64,000 nt of DNA from Croceibacterium segetis (lineage in GTDB: Bacteria > Pseudomonadota > Alphaproteobacteria > Sphingomonadales > Sphingomonadaceae): NCBI RefSeq assembly GCF_011320115.1, contig NZ_JAANOZ010000003.1, forward strand, positions 62,001-126,000, read 5' to 3'. The notes beneath the pieces are model-generated. The model saw nothing but the letters and a program-made list of their open reading frames with translations, was not told the origin of the DNA and did no database searches. Below are positions 58,725 through 64,000 of this stretch, in pieces. The number at the start of each line of letters is the position of its first letter. The first letter of the stretch is position 1. Both the position numbers and the translations under genes were made by a program.

Positions 58725-59681
58725 ATGACAATTGCCAAGCCCACCCTTTGCGCGGCCATGTTCATTCTCGCGCTGCAGAGCACGGCCGCCGAGGCCGCCT
58801 TGCCCGATCCGGTGCGGGCGATGATCGAGGCCGCCATCGCCACCGGCGACAAGGCCAAGGTCGCAACGGTGGTCGAGATCGCCAAACAGACCAATCCCGG
58901 CGACGTTGCGGAGATCGATTCCCTCGATAGCGCGTTCCGCCAGCAAGTCGCGAGCCGCGAAGCCGCAGAGAGGGCGCGCAAGGAACAGGAAATCCGCACC
59001 GCCGGCCTCCTCGACAACTGGCACGGCAAAGGCCAGGTCGGTGCCTTCCAGTCCTCCGGCAACAGTCACGACGTCGGCGTGTCGCTGGCGCTCAATCTCG
59101 ACCGCAAGGGCATCGACTGGCAGCACAAGCTGACCGCGACGGTCGACTACCAGCGCAGTAACGGGCGCACCTCGCGCGAGCGCTATCTCTTTGCCTACGA
59201 GCCGCGAGTCAGGGTGAGCCCAGACTTGTTCACCTTCGGCCTGGCGCAGTACGAGCGCGACACGATCCAGGGCTTCGCCTCGCGCTATTCGCTCTCGGGC
59301 GGGCTGGGCTACAACGTGATCTCCTCGCCCGACTTGAAGCTCTCGGCCAAGGCCGGTCCGGTGTTCCGCCGCACGGAGCTGGTGGATGGCGATGCGGAAA
59401 ACCATCTCGGCGGCCTCGCCGGTTTCGACCTCGACTGGAAGATCAACCCGCGGCTGACTTTCACGCAGAACGCCAACATGGTCGCCGAGACCGGCGGCAG
59501 CGCCACCCTGATCGTCGATTCGGATAACACCACGCTCGCGCTCAATAGCGGGCTCGAGGCGAAGATCAGCGACCGGCTCAGCACACGGCTGTCCTATGCC
59601 CTCAACTACGACAGCAACCCGCCGCCGCAGGGCGTCTCGATCGACACCATGACTCGTTTTACGATGGTCTATGGCTTCTGA
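58725..59681 (+). CDS. DUF481 family outer membrane protein
   Basis: A 318-residue exported protein. Start [15 protein letters not shown] (58725) gives a signal peptide ending about residue 23 (AAEA-ALPD). A helical stretch (about 25-100) precedes a beta-barrel domain of alternating strands, from [20 protein letters not shown] to the terminal aromatic RFTMVYGF, typical of outer membrane proteins. It matches the YdiY/DUF481 salt-induced outer membrane family in outline. It overlaps the tgt start by 11 bases. Function unknown. Confidence 0.85.
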   Translation: MTIAKPTLCAAMFILALQSTAAEAALPDPVRAMIEAAIATGDKAKVATVVEIAKQTNPGDVAEIDSLDSAFRQQVASREAAERARKEQEIRTAGLLDNWHGKGQVGAFQSSGNSHDVGVSLALNLDRKGIDWQHKLTATVDYQRSNGRTSRERYLFAYEPRVRVSPDLFTFGLAQYERDTIQGFASRYSLSGGLGYNVISSPDLKLSAKAGPVFRRTELVDGDAENHLGGLAGFDLDWKINPRLTFTQNANMVAETGGSATLIVDSDNTTLALNSGLEAKISDRLSTRLSYALNYDSNPPPQGVSIDTMTRFTMVYGF

Positions 59682-60804
59682 AGCCCCGCGCTTCGCCTTC
59701 AGCGTAGAGGCAACCGACGGCAAGGCTCGCACCGGCCGCATTGCCATGCGCCGGGGCGAGATCCGCACGCCGGCGTTCATGCCGGTCGGCACCGCGGCGA
59801 CCGTCAAGGCTATGAAACCCGAGGCGGTGCAAGCGACCGGCGCCGACATCATCCTCGGCAACACCTATCACCTGATGCTCCGCCCCGGAGCGGAGCGCGT
59901 GGCCAGGCTCGGCGGACTGCACAAGTTCATGAACTGGCCGCGCCCGATCCTGACCGACAGCGGCGGTTACCAGGTGATGAGCCTCAGCGAGCTGCGCAAG
60001 CTGACCGAAAAGGGAGTCGAATTCCGCAGCCACCTCGACGGCAGCAAGCACATGCTCACCCCTGAGCGCTCGATGGAAATCCAGCGGCTGCTCGGCTCCG
60101 ACATCGTCATGGCGTTCGACGAATGCCCGCGCACCGACCGTCCGCGCGACGAGATTGCCCGATCGATGGAGCTGTCGATGCGCTGGGCCAGGCGCAGCCG
60201 GGAAGCGTTCGACGGCGGCGAGGAACATGCCGCCGGCGCGGCGCTGTTCGGTATTCAGCAAGGCGCGCTCGATGAGCAGTTGCGGCTCGAAAGCGCGCAG
60301 GCGCTCACCGCCATCGGCTTCGACGGCTACGCCATCGGCGGCCTCGCCGTGGGCGAGGGGCAGGAGGCGATGTTTGCCACGCTCGACTTCGCCACCGGCC
60401 AGCTTCCCGCCGATCGCCCGCGCTACCTGATGGGGGTCGGCAAGCCCGACGACCTCGTCGGCGCGGTCATGCGCGGGGTCGACATGTTCGATTGCGTGCT
60501 GCCGACGCGCTCAGGCCGCAACGGGCAGGCCTTCACCTGGTCCGGCCCGCTCAACTTGCGCAACGCGCGCCATGCGGAGGACTCGTCGCCGCTCGACGAG
60601 CGCTGCCCGTGCCCGACATGCACCAGCTATTCGCGCGCCTACCTGCATCATCTCGTCAAATCCGGCGAAATGCTAGGCGCGATGCTAACTACCGAACATA
60701 ACCTGATGTTTTACCAGGAATTGATGCGCTCGATGCGCGAGGCCATTATGGCCGGGAGCTTCGCCGCGTTCGCCGCGCGGTTCCGCCGGGAATACCGCAA
60801 CTGA
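59671..60804 (+). CDS. tgt: Queuine tRNA-ribosyltransferase
   Basis: A 377-residue enzyme that exchanges guanine 34 for preQ1 in tRNAs with GUN anticodons. The base-binding aspartate is in [12 protein letters not shown], the nucleophile in [18 protein letters not shown], and the zinc ligands in CPCPTC with a downstream histidine. The ATG at 59671 lies within the last codons of the outer membrane gene. With queA it supplies queuosine synthesis. It ends four bases before the convergent oxygenase gene. Confidence 0.97.
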   Translation: MASEAPRFAFSVEATDGKARTGRIAMRRGEIRTPAFMPVGTAATVKAMKPEAVQATGADIILGNTYHLMLRPGAERVARLGGLHKFMNWPRPILTDSGGYQVMSLSELRKLTEKGVEFRSHLDGSKHMLTPERSMEIQRLLGSDIVMAFDECPRTDRPRDEIARSMELSMRWARRSREAFDGGEEHAAGAALFGIQQGALDEQLRLESAQALTAIGFDGYAIGGLAVGEGQEAMFATLDFATGQLPADRPRYLMGVGKPDDLVGAVMRGVDMFDCVLPTRSGRNGQAFTWSGPLNLRNARHAEDSSPLDERCPCPTCTSYSRAYLHHLVKSGEMLGAMLTTEHNLMFYQELMRSMREAIMAGSFAAFAARFRREYRN

Positions 60805-60808
60805 CGGC

Positions 60809-61753
60809 TCAACTCTCGTTCGGCTTTTCCGGCGGGATGAAAGTCTCGCGGCGCCAGATCGGCTCGAACGGCTCGCCTGCGCGCCTGCCGATGCCCTTGA
60901 GGTAACCGAAATAGGTGGCGATGCGGCGTTCCGACGTTTCCGCGATCGCCCTCCGGCCGTGCATGAAGCGACTGTTGTCGAGCAGCACCACGTCGCTTTG
61001 CCGCCAGCGGTGCGAATAGGTCAGCGAGCGGGCGGCGCTGCGGATCGCGTCGACCATGTCGTCATCGAAGACCTGGCCCTCGAGCAGCGGAATGCGCGCA
61101 ATACCCAGGTAGTCGCGGGCAAACAGCAGGAAATTGGCGAACGCCGGCTGATCCTGAAACAGCGTCGGTTCGAGGGCCGGTCGAGTGAACCCGCGCACGA
61201 TTCCGTCACGTGCGCGCCGAAACCAGTAGGGACAAGTTGCTGGTGGATCGGCCAGAAGGGCGTCGTCCGGTTGCTCCGTGCCCAACCAGTAGCGCAGCAA
61301 CTCGGGCGAGGCCGGACGGATGTAGAACAGCCGCTTGCCTTCGAGCACGCGGCGCACCTCGGCCGGCAAGTTGTCGGCGATGGCGATCCCGTCACAGACG
61401 TTGGTTTGCCCGCCGACGCTTGGGGGATCAAGGCACGCGAACATCGCCAGGTCGGGCCGCCACGGCTCGCGAGCCAGTTCGGGATGGAGCGGAAAGGGGT
61501 CGGCGCCGAGATTGACCGACTGCACCCGAACTCCGTCGCCCAATATTTCGCGGTGCGGGCTCTCGTTGAAAACCGAAGTCGCGCAGAGGGAGTGACCGAG
61601 CGCGGCAAAACCTTCAACGGTGGTGGCAAATCCGCGCAGGAGGACTGCGCCACGGTCTTCCAGCAGCGCGCGTATTGCTGCGGAATCGGCTTGTTCGAGC
61701 CCGGTTCCGTGCCCCTCGATGACAATCAGCGGGCCGGTTTCGTTCTCCCCCAT
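60809..61753 (-). CDS. TauD/TfdA-type Fe(II)/2-oxoglutarate oxygenase
   Basis: A 314-residue enzyme of the TauD/TfdA fold, which uses iron and 2-oxoglutarate to hydroxylate or otherwise oxidise a substrate. The probable metal ligands are the H-x-E of FPLHPELAREPW near residue 91 and the distal histidine of SRFMHGRRAI near 270, with the 2-oxoglutarate arginine in SERRIATYFGYL. The block FACLDPPSVGGQTNVCDG is typical of clavaminate-synthase-like members. The first ATG at 61753 gives MGENETGPLIV; no good ribosome site is seen. It is divergent from a sulfotransferase-like gene 45 bases away. Substrate unknown. Confidence 0.8.
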   Translation of the reverse strand: MGENETGPLIVIEGHGTGLEQADSAAIRALLEDRGAVLLRGFATTVEGFAALGHSLCATSVFNESPHREILGDGVRVQSVNLGADPFPLHPELAREPWRPDLAMFACLDPPSVGGQTNVCDGIAIADNLPAEVRRVLEGKRLFYIRPASPELLRYWLGTEQPDDALLADPPATCPYWFRRARDGIVRGFTRPALEPTLFQDQPAFANFLLFARDYLGIARIPLLEGQVFDDDMVDAIRSAARSLTYSHRWRQSDVVLLDNSRFMHGRRAIAETSERRIATYFGYLKGIGRRAGEPFEPIWRRETFIPPEKPNES

Positions 61754-61798
61754 CGGTGGAGGATAGATGATCGGCCGCGCTCGTGCTAGGTCCTCCCG

Positions 61799-62836
61799 AT
61801 GGCCGTGACGCTGCAGGATCTGTTCGGCGACCCCGCGCTCTTCTTGCACCAGATCGACGGCAAACATGCGGTCTTCCAGACGATGACGCGGGAGGACATC
61901 GCCAAGTCGATCTTCGTCGACGGCCGCATCCGACACGGCGGCCGGCCCAACTTTCGCGTGCCCATCGATCGGCTCCTGGCCGAAGCCACGCCGGACGCGC
62001 TGCCGGTGCGCAGGATCGGGTGGATATTCCATGTGGCGCAATGCGGCTCGACGCTGCTGGCGCGCGCTCTCGACCACCCCGACCGCTCGCTGGTTCTGCG
62101 AGAGCCGGCGGTGTTGCGCCAACTGGGCGTCATGGCGGGGGCGAATGATCCTTCGGCGACCGGCCCCGCGCCCGCCCTGCTGCGCTTCGTGGTGGCGATG
62201 CTCGGCAAGCGTTGGCATGCTGATCGGCCGGTTATCGTCAAGGCCAACGTCCCGGTGAACTTCATCGCCGCACGGGTCCTTGCGCTCGACCCGCTCGCAC
62301 CCGCGATCATGCTTCATTTCCCGCTTGCCAACTACGTCGCTGCGATTCTGCGAACCGATGGGCACGTTCGCTGGACGGAGAATGTCTTCGCCGAGCTGCG
62401 CATCGGCGAGAGTCGTTATTCTGCTGTGGCCCCACCGCAGACCGCGGCGGAAAAGGCGGCCGCCTTATGGTTCACCCAGATGAAGGCGTTCGAGAGCTTG
62501 CTCCAAACATATGCCGGCGTGCGCAGCCTTGAGGCTTCGATGCTGTTCGACCGGCCCGCTGAGACGGTTCTCGCGGCCGCCGGTCTATTGGAACTCGATA
62601 TGTCGGACGTCGAAGCGCGGCAGATCTCCGCGGGCGAACTGTTCCGTTCCTACTCGAAGAATCCCGCGCTCGATTACGATCCGGAGGTGCGGACGGCGCG
62701 CGAGGCCGAGGCCATGCGGCGGCTCGAGAGAGAGATCGAGCAAGCGCGGGCCTGGGCGGAAGCGGCCGGTGAACGGCACGGTCTTCCGGCGGCGCTCGAC
62801 CGGCCGCTGCTCGGCGAGCCGACGCCATTGCTCTAG
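61799..62836 (+). CDS. Sulfotransferase-like protein
   Basis: A 345-residue protein. GWIFHVAQCGSTLLARALD (residues 74-92) matches the 5'-phosphosulfate loop of PAPS-dependent sulfotransferases. A later segment with KANVPVNFIAARVLAL resembles the second nucleotide-binding strand and helix, and the C terminus is helical and charged. The first 70 residues (LQDLFGDPALFLHQIDGKHAVFQTM) look like a small separate domain. Many sulfotransferase-like proteins of this group have no shown substrate. It pairs divergently with the TfdA-like oxygenase, which suggests one shared pathway. Confidence 0.7.
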   Translation: MAVTLQDLFGDPALFLHQIDGKHAVFQTMTREDIAKSIFVDGRIRHGGRPNFRVPIDRLLAEATPDALPVRRIGWIFHVAQCGSTLLARALDHPDRSLVLREPAVLRQLGVMAGANDPSATGPAPALLRFVVAMLGKRWHADRPVIVKANVPVNFIAARVLALDPLAPAIMLHFPLANYVAAILRTDGHVRWTENVFAELRIGESRYSAVAPPQTAAEKAAALWFTQMKAFESLLQTYAGVRSLEASMLFDRPAETVLAAAGLLELDMSDVEARQISAGELFRSYSKNPALDYDPEVRTAREAEAMRRLEREIEQARAWAEAAGERHGLPAALDRPLLGEPTPLL

Positions 62837-62851
62837 TCACGAGTTACAAAC

Positions 62852-62882
62852 GAAAAGGGCGGCCCCGCGGGACCGCCCTTTC
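62852..62882. terminator. Bidirectional hairpin terminator between convergent genes
   Basis: AAAGGGCGG (62854-62862) pairs with CCGCCCTTT (62873-62881), with further GC pairing in the loop. It lies between the ends of the sulfotransferase-like gene and rpsD. The 28-base unit is almost the same as that at 6235-6262, so it appears to be a standard terminator form in this genome. Confidence 0.75.
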
Positions 62883-62902
62883 GTGTTCCGGTCGTCCGAA
62901 GA

Positions 62903-63517
62903 TCAGCGCGAGTAGAACTCGACGACCAGGTTCGGTTCCATCGTCACCGGATAAGGCACCTCGTCGAGCGTCGGGATGCGCGCCAGAGTGACCTTGTCGG
63001 GGCCGTCGGCCGCCACGTAGTCGGGAACGTCACGCTCGGGCAGGCTCTGCGCCTCGGCCACCAACGCCATGTCCTTGGCCTTGTCGCCCAGGCTGATCAC
63101 GTCGCCGAGCGCCACGCGGCGGCTGGCGATGTTGCACTTCACGCCGTTGACGCGAACGTGGCCGTGGCTGACGAGCTGGCGGGCAGAGAAGATCGTCGGC
63201 GCGAACTTGGCGCGGTAGACGACCATGTCGAGCCGGCGCTCGAGCAGGCCGATCAGGTTCTGCCCGGTGTCGCCCTTCATCCGGCTGGCTTCCTGGTACG
63301 TCGCCTTGAATTGCTTCTCGGTGACGTCGCCGTAGTAGCCCTTGAGCTTCTGCTTGGCCCGCAGCTGCAGACCGAAGTCGCTCATCTTGCCCTTGCGACG
63401 CTGGCCGTGCTGGCCCGGACCGTAGGAGCGGCGGTTGACCGGAGAATTCGGACGGCCCCAGATGTTTTCGCCCATCCGGCGGTCGAGTTTGTACTTGGCG
63501 CTCTTGCGCTTCGACAT
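62903..63517 (-). CDS. rpsD: 30S ribosomal protein S4
   Basis: A 204-residue ribosomal protein that starts small-subunit assembly on 16S r[24 protein letters not shown] and the S4 RNA-binding domain [20 protein letters not shown] through [14 protein letters not shown] are clear. In alphaproteobacteria this gene is normally separate from the main ribosomal operon, as here. A GAAGGA ribosome site precedes the ATG at 63517, and two hairpins lie in the leader. Confidence 0.98.
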   Translation of the reverse strand: MSKRKSAKYKLDRRMGENIWGRPNSPVNRRSYGPGQHGQRRKGKMSDFGLQLRAKQKLKGYYGDVTEKQFKATYQEASRMKGDTGQNLIGLLERRLDMVVYRAKFAPTIFSARQLVSHGHVRVNGVKCNIASRRVALGDVISLGDKAKDMALVAEAQSLPERDVPDYVAADGPDKVTLARIPTLDEVPYPVTMEPNLVVEFYSR

Positions 63518-63600
63518 CGTGTCGATCCTTCAATTTGCTGCCGCTATCCCATCGATAGCGTTTCAACCCGGTATCGCACCGCTGGAGCTATTCTCCAGCG
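63518..63600 (-). promoter_or_regulatory. Structured leader of rpsD
   Basis: Read toward rpsD, the first hairpin pairs CGCTGGAG and CTCCAGCG (63593-63600 with 63580-63587, eight bases). The second pairs CGCTATC and GATAGCG (63554-63560 with 63542-63548, seven bases). About 18 bases later comes the GAAGGA ribosome site. A -35-like TTGACA at 63667-63672 would place the start of transcription upstream. S4 regulates its own synthesis in several bacteria, so an autoregulatory leader is possible but unproven here. Confidence 0.45.
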
Positions 63601-63687
63601 CGGCCGCCGCTTCACCGGGATGCGGGGCCAATCGCGAGCGGCGCCAATGGCCGCCCGAGACCGGAATGTCAATCTATGAGAGGCTTG

Positions 63688-63960
63688 TCAGCCGGCCTGG
63701 CCCGCACCTTCGCGGATGCCACCCATCCTGCTGCCGTACTCGTCAAGGTTCTTCTTGGTTTCCGCGGCGACCTTGTCCCATTCCGCCTGCGTCAGGCAGA
63801 CACGGCGCTTGCCGATCAGGGAGCCCGTGATGTTTTCGGTGCGGCAGACCTTCTTTTCCTTGGTCGTTGCACCGCCACTGGCGTTGCTCTCGTCCTTGGC
63901 GAGGAGCGGAGCCGACATTCCCATTGCGAGCGCGGCTGCCAGTAAGATCTTCACCTGCAT
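63688..63960 (-). CDS. Small secreted protein with a CRTE/VCLT cysteine pair
   Basis: A 90-residue exported protein with a clear signal peptide (MQVKILLAAALAMGMSAPLLA, cut before KDES). The mature part has two cysteines, KKVCRTENITGSLIGKRRVC, followed by LTQAEWDKV. The C-R-T-E...R-V-C-L-T-xxEW pattern occurs in many small uncharacterised proteins of sphingomonads (recalled, not checked). The two cysteines probably form a disulfide. A good GGAGG ribosome site precedes the ATG at 63960 but is part of a hairpin at 63967-63991. Function unknown. Confidence 0.75.
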   Translation of the reverse strand: MQVKILLAAALAMGMSAPLLAKDESNASGGATTKEKKVCRTENITGSLIGKRRVCLTQAEWDKVAAETKKNLDEYGSRMGGIREGAGQAG

Positions 63961-63966
63961 TCCATC

Positions 63967-63991
63967 CTCCTGACAATTCGATCCTCAGGAG
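63967..63991 (-). promoter_or_regulatory. Hairpin covering the ribosome site of the small secreted protein gene
   Basis: On the minus strand CTCCTGA (63985-63991) can pair with TCAGGAG (63967-63973) over an 11-base loop. The second arm contains the AGGAG of the ribosome site for the ATG at 63960, so folding would hide it. The window ends nine bases further, so its full context is not visible. Confidence 0.4.
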
Positions 63992-64000
63992 CGACCACCT

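Overview
The window is GC-rich chromosomal DNA from an alphaproteobacterium, most likely of the order Sphingomonadales. The signs are the gene order of a full nuo operon running into birA, coaX, the RNase J gene and a DUF1467 gene; the trpC-moaC-moeA-lexA block; a LexA operator of the alphaproteobacterial GTTC-N7-GTTC type; frequent GTG and TTG starts; and 1-8 base start/stop overlaps. I saw no rRNA, tRNA, CRISPR array, insertion sequence or prophage.

Layout. 1-5622: the end of an unknown gene, then a minus-strand unit coding an ammonium transporter, a SnoaL-like protein, a PQQ alcohol dehydrogenase with a fused cytochrome c, a small membrane protein that looks frameshifted, and the copper proteins CopC and CopD. 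5771-8840: a secreted SH3-like protein, three tandem paralogous lipoproteins and a thiolase. 9221-28750: one long plus-strand run with 14 nuo genes A-N (respiratory complex I), three tiny membrane proteins and a secreted protein placed among them, followed by biotin ligase, type III pantothenate kinase, RNase J and DUF1467.

28747-35292: a poorly understood set made of an 849-residue membrane coiled-coil protein, a divergent HPt-like protein, a nucleotidyltransferase-like membrane protein, a helical protein and a histidine-kinase-like protein. The HPt-like and kinase-like proteins both lack the phospho-accepting histidine, and this is the best candidate here for an undescribed signalling system. 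35289-43866: citrate synthase, glutamyl-tRNA synthetase, ComEC, LexA, molybdenum-cofactor genes and trpC. 43912-47763: an I78-like lipoprotein and the ilvBN-ilvC branched-chain amino acid genes, with a terminator-like hairpin in the ilvB leader. 47916-53351: miaA, serB, a DUF418 protein and purL.

53437-60804: a plus-strand row of housekeeping genes (xseB, ispA, coaD, a periplasmic cyclophilin, queA, an ABC-2 exporter pair, a DUF481 outer membrane protein, tgt). 60809-63960: a divergent pair formed by a TfdA-like oxygenase and a sulfotransferase-like protein, then rpsD with a structured leader and a small secreted protein.

Most genes are ordinary housekeeping genes. The unusual material is the pseudo-phosphorelay cluster, the extra genes and the basic NuoC tail in the nuo operon, the oxygenase/sulfotransferase pair, the lipoprotein triplet, and a 39-base interspersed repeat found twice.
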